From Streptomyces californicus (GTDB taxonomy: Bacteria; Actinomycetota; Actinomycetes; Streptomycetales; Streptomycetaceae): a DNA stretch of 64,000 bases. Shown here in pieces: positions 51,109-58,178 of the stretch (the stretch's first letter is position 1; each line of letters opens with the position of its first letter). The notes beneath the pieces were generated by a model. It did not search any database and had not been told where the DNA came from. It saw only the letters and a program-made list of their open reading frames with translations. Where the stretch lies: contig NZ_JNZZ01000006.1 of assembly GCF_000717645.1 (NCBI RefSeq), forward strand, positions 248,001 to 312,000. Direction: 5' to 3'. Both the position numbers and the translations under genes were made by a program.

Positions 51109-52422
51109 TCACCTGCGGACTCCGCGGGCGGCGATCGCCCGGCGGTACAGCTCGGCCGTCCCGGCGGCCGCGCGGGCCCAGGTGAAGTTGGCCAGCACCC
51201 TCTCGCGCCCGGCGGCCCCGAGGCGGGCGCGCAGCTCGGGGCTGTCCAGCAGTCGGGCCAGCGCCCCGGCCAGCGCGTCGGGGTCACCGGGGGCGACGGC
51301 GAGGCAGGTCTCCCCGTCGCGGCCGGAGACCTCCGGGATCGCGCCGCCGGTGGTGGCGACGAGGGGGGTGCCGGTGGCCATGGCCTCGGCGGCGGGCAGC
51401 GAGAAGCCCTCGTACAGCGAGGGCACGCAGGAGACCTGGGCGCTGCGCACGAGGTCCACCAGCTCGGCGTCGCTGATGCCCTTGACGAACCGGACGGCGT
51501 CCGCGAGGCCGTGCCGCTCGATCGCGCGGGCGACCGGCCCGTCCTCGGCGCGCTTGCCGACGACGACGAGGTGGGCGTCGGGATTGCCGGTGCGCAGTTT
51601 GGCGAGCGCGTCGACGAGGTGGACGAGCCCCTTGAGGGGGACGTCGGCGCTGGAGGTGGTGACGATGCGGCCCGGGACCTCGGCGACGGAGGGGTCGGGT
51701 GACCAGAGGTCGGTGTCGGCGCCGATGTGGACGACGCTGATCCGGTCCGCGCGGACGCCGAGGTCCTCGACTATCTCGTCGCGGGAGGAGCCGGAGACGG
51801 TGAGGACGGTGTCCAGCTTGCGCGCGACCCGCTTCTGCATGCGGGTGAAGGCGTACCAGCGGCGTACGGAGGCGCGTCGGCGGCGGCCGGTCGCGGCCGC
51901 CAGGTCGAGCCGGCGGTCGACGGTGATGGGGTGGTGGATCGTCGTCACCAGCGGGGCCCCGATGTCGCCGAGGAGCCCGTAGCCGAGGGTCTGGTTGTCG
52001 TGGACGACGTCGAACTCGCCGCGCCGGGCCAGCAGGTGGCGGCGGGCGCGCAGGCTGAAGGTGAGGGGTTCGGGGAAGCCGCCGGTCCACATGGTGGCGA
52101 CCTCGGCGAGGTCGATCCAGTCCCGGTACTCCCCGCGCTTCGGCGTACGGAACGGGTCAGGCTGCCGGTACAGGTCCAGGCTGGCCAGCTCGGTGAGCGG
52201 AACGCCCTCGTCGAGCACCGGGTAGGGCTGGGCGCCGATCACCTCGACGCTGTGGCCGAGGCGGGCCAGCTCCCTGCTGAGGTGGCGTACGTACACGCCC
52301 TGGCCGCCGCAGAACGGATTCCCCTTGTAGGTGAGGAGTGCGATGCGCAACGGCCGGTCGGCGGCCCCGGAGGTGGTGCCGTCGCCCGTGCGGGGGCCTG
52401 TCTCTACGGCCTCAGCGGTCAC
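51109..52422 (-). CDS. Family 4 (GT-B) glycosyltransferase
   Basis: The 437-residue retaining glycosyltransferase has its N-domain at LRIALLTYKGNPFCGGQGVYVRHLSRELARLGHSVEVIGAQP (acceptor side), and its C-domain at SSADVPLKGLVHLVDALAKL and CVPSLYEGFSLPAAEAMATGTPLVATTGGAIPEV (the nucleotide-sugar E-x7-E motif). It transfers a sugar from a nucleotide donor to an unknown, perhaps lipid, acceptor. The GTG start follows AAGGGGGCCGAGT. It is first in the GT4 > methyltransferase > barrel operon. A KstR-type box lies 55 bp upstream, shared with divergent kstR. Confidence 0.9.
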   Translation of the reverse strand: MTAEAVETGPRTGDGTTSGAADRPLRIALLTYKGNPFCGGQGVYVRHLSRELARLGHSVEVIGAQPYPVLDEGVPLTELASLDLYRQPDPFRTPKRGEYRDWIDLAEVATMWTGGFPEPLTFSLRARRHLLARRGEFDVVHDNQTLGYGLLGDIGAPLVTTIHHPITVDRRLDLAAATGRRRRASVRRWYAFTRMQKRVARKLDTVLTVSGSSRDEIVEDLGVRADRISVVHIGADTDLWSPDPSVAEVPGRIVTTSSADVPLKGLVHLVDALAKLRTGNPDAHLVVVGKRAEDGPVARAIERHGLADAVRFVKGISDAELVDLVRSAQVSCVPSLYEGFSLPAAEAMATGTPLVATTGGAIPEVSGRDGETCLAVAPGDPDALAGALARLLDSPELRARLGAAGRERVLANFTWARAAAGTAELYRRAIAARGVRR

Positions 52423-52476
52423 ACTCGGCCCCCTTCTGACTGCGTGTTCGCCGGAGCGTAACCGGTCGCGCTAATC

Positions 52477-52511
52477 TAGAACAAGTTTCAGAGTTGCTGG
52501 AACTAGTTTGC
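52477..52511. promoter_or_regulatory. Double KstR-type operator between GT4 and kstR
   Basis: TAGAACAAGTTTCA (52477-52490) matches TNNAACNNGTTNNA exactly. TGGAACTAGTTTGC (52498-52511) matches except the last base. The two sites start 21 bp apart, i.e. on the same DNA face. They lie 55 bp from the glycosyltransferase start and about 175 bp from kstR. Confidence 0.82.
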
Positions 52512-52685
52512 TACTTGATCGCTCGACGTGCATCGAATCTACCGGCAGGTAGCGTCGGCGGAGAGGCCGGATCAGGTGATTCGCGCCACGACGGACGCCC
52601 CTGGCATGCTGTGCGCGCCCGGACGGCCCGTTTCGCCCGTCCGGGTGGATCAAGCCATGGATCATGGACGTGGATCGGGGGCAGC

Positions 52686-53297
52686 ATGACCGCGGACGCC
52701 AGACCGGCAGCGCCTGCGCTGACCGAGCGCCAGGAGGCCCGTCGCCGCCGCATCCTGCACGCCAGCGCGCAGCTGGCCTGCCGGGGCGGGTTCGAGGCGG
52801 TGCAGATGCGGGAGGTGGCGGAGGCCGCCGGGGTCGCGCTGGGCACCCTCTACCGCTACTTCCCGTCCAAGATCCATCTGCTGGTGGCGACCATGCAGGA
52901 TCAGCTCCAGCAGCTGCACACGACGCTCCGCAAGCGGCCTCCGGCCGCCGACGACGCGGCCCAGCGCGTGGCCGAAACCCTGATGCGCGCGTTCCGCGCC
53001 CTGCAGCGCGAACCGCACCTGGCGGACGCCATGGTCCGCGCCCTCACCTTCGCGGACCGCGGCGTGAGCCCCGAGGTGGACACGGTCTCCCGGCTCACGA
53101 CGGCGATCATCCTGGACGCGATGGGCCTGGAACACCCCACGCCGGAACAGCTCTCGGCGGTCCGGGTCATCGAGCACACCTGGCACTCGGCCCTGATCAC
53201 CTGGCTCTCCGGCCGCGCCTCGATCGCCCAGGTGAAGATCGACATCGAAACGGTCTGCCGCCTCATCGACCTGACGGCGAAGCCGGCTCAGGGCTGA
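52686..53297 (+). CDS. kstR: KstR-like TetR-family repressor
   Basis: The 203-residue protein has an HTH at about 39-62, QMREVAEAAGVALGTLYRYFPSKIHLLVATM, which closely follows mycobacterial KstR (AVQMRAVADRADVAVGTLYRYFPSKVHLL). The ligand domain shares MRAFRALQREPHLADAMVRALTFAD and WHSALITWLSGRASIAQVKIDIETVCRLI with KstR. KstR represses cholesterol-catabolic genes and is released by steroid-CoA thioesters. Consensus operators lie in its own promoter region and at two other loci in this window. The ATG follows GGGGGCAGC. Confidence 0.88.
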   Translation: MTADARPAAPALTERQEARRRRILHASAQLACRGGFEAVQMREVAEAAGVALGTLYRYFPSKIHLLVATMQDQLQQLHTTLRKRPPAADDAAQRVAETLMRAFRALQREPHLADAMVRALTFADRGVSPEVDTVSRLTTAIILDAMGLEHPTPEQLSAVRVIEHTWHSALITWLSGRASIAQVKIDIETVCRLIDLTAKPAQG

Positions 53298-53453
53298 GGG
53301 TTCGGGGGCCGGGGCTGAGGATTCGAGGGCCCGGAGCCCATGGGCCAAGGGCCCAGGGGGCTGACCGGGCGGACAGGGGGGCGCGCCGGGGCCGTTCCCC
53401 TCGTCCCCTCTACAGCGGCTACTGAGGTTGAACTCGTGATGTCGTGTCTCTGC

Positions 53454-54302
53454 TCAGGCGGGTCTGATGGTCAGGCCGGTCTCGGCGAGGCAGCCGCCTA
53501 TGAGGTCGCTGCGGTACTGGATGTGCCGTGGACCGCGTCGGATGCGCTGGACGAGGTGTTCGGGGGTGGAGAAGGCGACGTTGGAGAGCCAGCCGCGTCG
53601 TAGGAGGGACCAGATCCCTTCGACGGGGTTGAGGTCGGGTGCGTAGGGCGGCAGATAGTAGATAGCCCGCCAGTCCCGGGAGGCGGCGAACTCCCGCAGT
53701 CCGGCGGCTTTGTGGACGTTGAGGTTGTCCCAGATGAGCACGATCGGGCCGCCGAGCTGCTGGTGTGGCGGTCAACATGTCCTGGTAGTCGCGCCAGGAG
53801 AAGCTCTTACGGCCGTCGCGCCGACCGTCGCCCTTTCGCGGCCGGTAGATCAGCCGGGACCGGTGGCCGGGTTCGTAGCAGGTCAGCGCTGCGATGGATA
53901 TCCGTCTGCGGGAATGGCCGGGGACCCGCACCACCGGGGTCCGCCCGCGCTGCGACCAGGTCTTCGCCTGCGGCGGCGTCATGGAGAAACCGGCTTCGTC
54001 CTCGAAGACGAGCCAGGCCCCACTTACCGCCGCAAGTCTTCCGCGCAGGGCCACACCTCCCGGGCCCACCCGGCCACCGCACCGTCGTCCCGCTCCATCG
54101 CCCGCCGGGCCGGGACCTGGCAGGACCAGCCGTTGCGCACCAGCAGCTTGCGCACACCCTGGATCGTGCAGGTCAGGTGGAAGCGCCGGCCGATCACCGT
54201 TCTCACGCGGCTCAGGGCCCAGCGCTGGCCCTCCCAGCCGTGCGCGGCCGGCCCCTTCGCCAGCTCCGCCTCCATGTGGCCGAACTGCTTCTCGCTACGT
54301 CG
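53454..54302 (-). pseudogene. IS630-family transposase, 5'-truncated and frameshifted
   Basis: Remnant of a winged-helix-type IS630 transposase. The first recognisable residues are SEKQFGHMEAELAKGPAAHG (about 54296), so roughly the first hundred codons are missing. LVRNGWSCQVPARRAMERDDG continues to about 54030. A one-base shift leads to AWLVFEDEAGFSMTPPQAKT (first Asp), and a second near 53770 (extra A in GCCACACCAG) restores the original frame for IWDNLNVHKAAGLREF and LPPYAPDLNPVEGIWSLLRRGW (second Asp, Glu). All DDE residues survive, but in two frames. It is almost certainly inactive. Confidence 0.85.
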
Positions 54303-54398
54303 CACGGTCGACAGAGAACAGCGATGCCATGCTCCGAACCCTCGCCAGAGCCTCGCCGACGGTCGAGATCCAGTTGAACGACCTCTCGTTCTCGTAGC

Positions 54399-54602
54399 GT
54401 CCCTCCACATCTTGAAGGCGCTCAACAGGTGAGGCTTCAGGGGTTGTTCCTGTCAGATGCGTGCGATGCTGTGCCAGGACACCGAGATGTTCTCGGTCCG
54501 CTTCGGATACTTCGCCAACTCCCGCGCGGACCAGTGCGAAATCCCGGCCCTGTCCGGCGGCGTCACGCGTGTCAGCGCAATGATGCGGGCCCGCTCCTGG
54601 GC
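54399..54602 (-). pseudogene. Fragment of a second IS630-type transposase (HTH only)
   Basis: On the minus strand the frame reads QERARIIALTRVTPPDRAGI, then SHWSARELAKYPKRTENISV and SWHSIARI, a stop (TGA where Trp is usual), then QEQPLKPHLLSAFKMWRD. This is the HTH region of the rve_3-type IS630 group, different from the winged-helix element next door. It has no catalytic domain. It abuts the truncated neighbour, so one IS has probably recombined into another. Confidence 0.7.
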
Positions 54603-54662
54603 CGGGGCGGGCACGTGGCGACCATGCGCAGGTATCGCATTTCATTGCGGAGGCGTACAAAT

Positions 54663-54950
54663 ATGGCCGAATGCAGCCAGCTGCAAATTTACGAGATCGA
54701 GAAGGCAAGTGATCACGGAAGAACATGTACAGTCCGGTGCATCAGCGGAACTGCTCGCCTCGGACAGGTTTTCGTGCTTGCTCCAGAAGATTATGACGCG
54801 CCCGCAGGCCTGCATCTCACTTTGACCAGGATTGAACGATATGGAAATGCCGTCGAATTCTTTGACCCTCCCCACACTGCCAAAGTGGAGCTTTCCGGAG
54901 ACTCAGGGGCGCCCCTGAGTCGCGGGTCGATCATTCAGAGCTCACTCTGA
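54663..54950 (+). CDS. Small beta-barrel hypothetical, immunity-type cargo
   Basis: The 95-residue protein reads LQIYEIEKASDHGRTCTVRC, ISGTARLGQVFVLAPEDYDA, HLTLTRIERYG, then VEFFDPPHTAKVELSG. The pattern resembles an elongation-factor domain II-like barrel found in small stand-alone proteins linked to toxin/immunity loci; this is resemblance only. The ATG follows GCGGAGGCGTACAAAT. Codons such as ATT, AAA, AGA and TTT are far commoner than in neighbours, indicating horizontal acquisition. Confidence 0.6.
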   Translation: MAECSQLQIYEIEKASDHGRTCTVRCISGTARLGQVFVLAPEDYDAPAGLHLTLTRIERYGNAVEFFDPPHTAKVELSGDSGAPLSRGSIIQSSL

Positions 54951-55174
54951 TGCATGCTCACCAGCTTCGCTCGCCCACTCGATCAGTCGCGTGCCCTTCG
55001 GCCAGTCCTTCCGCCCGTTGAGCCCCTCGGCAACCCCCAGGCCGAATCGTTGACCAGTTCACTTCTGTCCACCAGGCCACACAGCAGGCATGACAGTGCC
55101 GGCGGAACACATTCGATATGACCTGAAGGCTTCAACGGGCCTCGTCGCAGGCGAAGGCCACCGAAGGGAACGGC

Positions 55175-55507
55175 ATGGCCATAGGAAATAAGAACCTCCT
55201 GGGAATCGCCGGAGATCTTTCTTCATCTTCACCGAAGGCGAGAGAGGAAGCTTCGGAGAGAATCTGCGATTGGGTTCACTCGTTCGACCGGAGAGAGGTT
55301 CGAACAGTAGCCACACTTCTCTCATCGGCAGTGGCGACAGAAGAGGACAGAGATTGCCGCGAAAGCGAACTGAACGCTCTCAGCGAACTGACTGCGTCCG
55401 GTCTGGTCGAAGCCGAGGACGTCGTAGCACTCCGCGAGCTACGACGTGACCTCCTGACGGAGCCGGACGCCGAACACTACGATTACCTCGCGAGCGAATA
55501 CTTCTGA
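55175..55507 (+). CDS. Small acidic helical hypothetical, immunity-type cargo
   Basis: The 110-residue protein is all-helical by appearance and very acidic (SPKAREEASERICDWVHSFD, AVATEEDRDCRESELNALSE, LRRDLLTEPDAEHYDYLASEYF), in the style of HEAT-like immunity proteins. No family can be named. The ATG follows GAAGGGAACGGC. AT-rich codon use matches the gene before it. The 224-bp gap upstream holds no supported gene. Confidence 0.6.
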   Translation: MAIGNKNLLGIAGDLSSSSPKAREEASERICDWVHSFDRREVRTVATLLSSAVATEEDRDCRESELNALSELTASGLVEAEDVVALRELRRDLLTEPDAEHYDYLASEYF

Positions 55508-55638
55508 CATCGGATCGGGGAGATAGACAGAAATCCGATCACTGATTGAAGCATGATGCCTATCCACCACAAATGGTCAATCCTGGCGACCTTCGCCGGC
55601 CCGTCAGAGCCGACACGCCCAACGGTCGAGAGCACAAG

Positions 55639-56556
55639 ATGAGTCGAAAAATCGACGAAACGAAATCCCTGGAGCAGATCGAGGGAATCAAATGGCCAGC
55701 ACCTCCACCCGATGCTACCGGCCTGGTGAAAGCATCCTACGAACTACGCAAACTACCCATGGGCCGTCTTGATGCGCACGAGGTCAGCAGGCTCATCGGG
55801 CAGGACATCGGCGTTCCCTGGCTACTCCCGATCGCGCTGGATATCCTTCACAGAACGGCGCATGACCAGTCCTTGAGTGACTTCAACGATGACGATCTGC
55901 TGACGGCGGCACTGACGAGGAAGTCGCACGTATGGCGATCCAACCCGGGCTGGGTTACCGAGATGAAAGAGATCATCGCAGCGCTCGACGGCATTTCGTC
56001 ATACATTCGGGAGGACATTCAGAATTCCTCAAAGAGAGTAGCTCCCAGAAGTAGCTTTCACCGTTCCAAACGTGCTCAAAGCAAAGAGCGCCCATGTGGT
56101 CGCCGGCATCGACGTGGAACCGGCCCCCTGACGATCGACGCCACGATGCCCGATGCTCTGGAGCAACTCGACGTACAGCGGCACGCGAAGGCATGGCACC
56201 TCGCCGGTCCAAAGTGCGGAGCTGCCCTCATTCCACCGCCACAGGACGGTGGCGCTGCCGTCGGATGGGTTCCCGTACACGACATCGCGCCCCCAGCCCC
56301 GCTCCCCTCACTCCTCCGGCGGGAAGACCACCTCGCCCGATCCCGCCAGCGTCAGCGTGATCGCCTCCACCGGGCAGCCCTCCGCCGCCGTCAGGAGCTG
56401 TTCGGCCGCGTCGCGGTCCTCCGGGGTCGGGTGGGACTGGCGGGCGGTGTCCAGGCGGAAGGCGTCCGGGGCGTGGTGGACGCACATGGCGGAGCCGATG
56501 CAGACCGAGCGGTCGACCTCCACGTGCCAGCGGTCGCCCATCACGCCTCCCGGTAG
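55639..56556 (+). CDS. CdiI-like contact-dependent-inhibition immunity protein, 3' end lost
   Basis: Residues 1 to about 125 look like a CDI-system immunity protein: ETKSLEQIEGIKWPAPPPDA, LVKASYELRKLPMGRLDAHE, VSRLIGQDIGVPWLLPIALD, then DDDLLTAALTRKSHVWRSNP. The frame does not stop where such proteins end (near 56040) but stays open to 56556, reading antisense through a ferredoxin gene; the last 170 residues are Arg/His-rich shadow sequence. The natural stop was probably lost when the islet's right end joined core DNA. No toxin gene is present. The ATG at 55639 has no clear RBS. Confidence 0.5.
   Translation: MSRKIDETKSLEQIEGIKWPAPPPDATGLVKASYELRKLPMGRLDAHEVSRLIGQDIGVPWLLPIALDILHRTAHDQSLSDFNDDDLLTAALTRKSHVWRSNPGWVTEMKEIIAALDGISSYIREDIQNSSKRVAPRSSFHRSKRAQSKERPCGRRHRRGTGPLTIDATMPDALEQLDVQRHAKAWHLAGPKCGAALIPPPQDGGAAVGWVPVHDIAPPAPLPSLLRREDHLARSRQRQRDRLHRAALRRRQELFGRVAVLRGRVGLAGGVQAEGVRGVVDAHGGADADRAVDLHVPAVAHHASR
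56029..56280 (-). pseudogene. Degenerate gene remnant at islet right end
   Basis: Minus-strand frames give MYGNPSDGSATVLWRWNEGS and then TGEVPCLRVPLYVELLQSIG in one frame, and GGRFHVDAGDHMGALCFEHV with WNGESYFWELLSLRN in another. Together they look like one protein split by a frameshift near 56110. The family is not recognised. It faces the CdiI-like gene tail. Confidence 0.35.
56308..56541 (-). CDS. [3Fe-4S]-type ferredoxin
   Basis: The 77-residue electron carrier has VEVDRSVCIGSAMCVHHAPDAF, with cluster cysteines in C-x5-C, then EGCPVEAITL, typical of ferredoxins partnering cytochromes P450 in actinobacteria. The second position of a 4Fe motif is Ala-like (SAM), supporting a 3Fe cluster. 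TGATG overlap with the aldehyde dehydrogenase shows they are co-translated, so it may accept or deliver electrons for a P450 encoded elsewhere. Confidence 0.92.
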   Translation of the reverse strand: MGDRWHVEVDRSVCIGSAMCVHHAPDAFRLDTARQSHPTPEDRDAAEQLLTAAEGCPVEAITLTLAGSGEVVFPPEE

Positions 56557-58001
56557 CCGGCGGGCAGGTGGATCATCTTGTGCTCGAAGAACTCGCCGTA
56601 GCCCTCGGGGCCGAACTCCCGCCCCAGGCCGGAGTCCTTGTAGCCGCCGAACGGGCCGAGCATGTCCAGGCTGAAGGTGTTCACGCTGTACGTGCCCGTG
56701 CGCACCCGGCGGGCCACCTCGATGCCGCGTTCCGTGTCCGCCGTCCAGACGCTGCCGCTGAGGCCGTACGGGGAGTCGTCGGCGATGCGGATCGCCTCGG
56801 CCTCGTCGGCGTACGGGATCAGGCAGATCACCGGGCCGAAGATCTCCTCGCGGGCGATCCGCATGGAGTTGTCGACCGAGCCGAAGAGAGTGGGTTCGAC
56901 GTACCAGCCGCGCTCCTGCGAGGCGGGGCGGCTGCCGCCGGTGAGGATCTTGGCGCCCTCCTCCTGGCCCAACCTGATGTATTCCAGGGAGCGTTGCTGC
57001 TGGCGCCGGGCCACCAGCGGGCCCAGTTCGGTGGCCGGGTCCAGGGGGTCGCCCACGCGCAGGGCCCCCGCCGCCGCCGCGAACGCCTCGGCGATCTCGT
57101 CGTACCGGGAGCGCGGGGCCAGGATGCGCGTCTGGGCCACGCACGCCTGGCCGTTGATCATCCAGGCGAACGGGACGATGCCCGCCACCGCCGCCTCCAG
57201 GTCCGCGTCCGGCAGGATGACCGCCGCCGACTTGCCGCCCAACTCCAGGGTGACGCGCGTCAGATGGCGCGAGGCCACCTCCATCACCCGGCGGCCGGCC
57301 GCCACCGATCCGGTGAAGGACACCTTGTCCACGTCCGGGTGGCCCACCAGGTACTCGCTGACCTCGCGGTCGGCCGGGAGGATGGAGAGGACCCCGGGCG
57401 GCAGCCCCGCCTCCTCCACGATCTCCGCCAGCACATAGGCGTCCAGCGGGGTCTCCGGGGAGACCTTCAGGACGGCCGTGCAGCCGGCCAGGAGGGCGGG
57501 GGCCAGTTTGGCGGCGGCCGTGAACTGCGGGACGTTCCACGGGACGACCGCCGCCACCACGCCCACCGGCTCGCGGCGGACCAGGAGCGGGCCGAGGACG
57601 CCGTCGCGCCGTTCCTCGTACGGGAACGTCCGCGCCACCGTGATCGCCGAGTCCCAGACCATCATCGCGGCCAGCGCCTGCACCATGACGCTCGAACTGT
57701 AGGGCGTGCCGTTCTGCGCGCTGATCAGCCGGGCGAACTCCTCGTGGCGTACGGCGAAGGCGTCCTTGATCCGGGTGATCACCGCGATCCGCTCGTCCGG
57801 CGTCATGCGGGGCCAGGGGCCCTCGTCGAAGGCACGGCGGGCGGCGGCGACCGCCCGGTCCACATCGCCCTCCGAGGCGTGCGGAACGCGGCCGATGACC
57901 TGTTCGGTGTGCGGCGAGATCACCTCGATGACCCCGGTGGAGAGCGGGTCGGTGAACTCCCCGCCGATGAACAGCTTTCCGTGTTCCACGCGCTCGGTCA
58001 T
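56541..58001 (-). CDS. NAD(P)-dependent aldehyde dehydrogenase
   Basis: The 486-residue ALDH has VVPWNVPQFTAAAKLAPALLAGCTAVLKVSPETP (cofactor loop), KVSFTGSVAAGRRV, LELGGKSAAVILPDADL (general-base Glu), the catalytic Cys in INGQACVAQTRILAP, and the C-terminal EEIFGPVICLIPY. It oxidises aldehydes to acids. The ALDH/ferredoxin pair is common in actinobacterial steroid and terpenoid degradation. Upstream are a CTGAC-N5-GTCAG box (33 bp from the ATG) and further dyads shared with the divergent MBL gene. The ATG follows GGGAGGCGACGGGC. Confidence 0.94.
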   Translation of the reverse strand: MTERVEHGKLFIGGEFTDPLSTGVIEVISPHTEQVIGRVPHASEGDVDRAVAAARRAFDEGPWPRMTPDERIAVITRIKDAFAVRHEEFARLISAQNGTPYSSSVMVQALAAMMVWDSAITVARTFPYEERRDGVLGPLLVRREPVGVVAAVVPWNVPQFTAAAKLAPALLAGCTAVLKVSPETPLDAYVLAEIVEEAGLPPGVLSILPADREVSEYLVGHPDVDKVSFTGSVAAGRRVMEVASRHLTRVTLELGGKSAAVILPDADLEAAVAGIVPFAWMINGQACVAQTRILAPRSRYDEIAEAFAAAAGALRVGDPLDPATELGPLVARRQQQRSLEYIRLGQEEGAKILTGGSRPASQERGWYVEPTLFGSVDNSMRIAREEIFGPVICLIPYADEAEAIRIADDSPYGLSGSVWTADTERGIEVARRVRTGTYSVNTFSLDMLGPFGGYKDSGLGREFGPEGYGEFFEHKMIHLPAGYREA

Positions 58002-58033
58002 GCCCGTCGCCTCCCGCCGCCCGGCACCGCCGT

Positions 58034-58048
58034 CTGACTGTGCGTCAG
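58034..58048. promoter_or_regulatory. CTGAC-N5-GTCAG palindrome, copy 3
   Basis: CTGACTGTGCGTCAG, extended by T and A to a 17-bp dyad (58033-58049), lies 33 bp before the ALDH start. It is almost identical to the box before the LLM oxidoreductase. Confidence 0.6.
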
Positions 58049-58063
58049 AACTGATACCAGTTC
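58048..58063. promoter_or_regulatory. GAACTG-N4-CAGTTC dyad
   Basis: A 6-4-6 perfect inverted repeat directly abutting copy 3 of the CTGAC box in the ALDH/MBL divergent gap. Possibly a half-overlapping second operator. Confidence 0.4.
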
Positions 58064-58125
58064 CTGTTCCAGGAGTCCACGGTGCGAACGGCCCCCCGGC
58101 CGAAAGAAGTGGTGGCCCCGGGCTA

Positions 58126-58153
58126 CCACTGGAACGAGTTCTCGTTACAGTGG
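58126..58153. promoter_or_regulatory. 28-bp operator-like dyad with degenerate KstR core
   Basis: Outer arms CCACTG and CAGTGG and inner arms AACGAG and CTCGTT nest around TT, giving 12 of 13 paired positions per arm. The left part, TGGAACGAGTTCTC, fits TNNAACNNGTTNNA except at the last base. It lies 26 bp before the MBL gene start. Confidence 0.6.
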
Positions 58154-58178
58154 AGGCCGAGGCGGAGAGGGGAAGCCC

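Noticed and set aside
53454..54302. IS630 frameshifts as programmed ribosomal frameshifting
   Set aside because: Two shifts in opposite senses, no slippery heptamer at either site and a missing N-terminus point to decay rather than programming.
54951..55174. Possible gene remnant in the gap between the two small immunity-type genes
   Set aside because: Minus-strand residues such as GLGVAEGLNGRKDWPKGTRL look protein-like but are too short, lack a start and match no family I can name.
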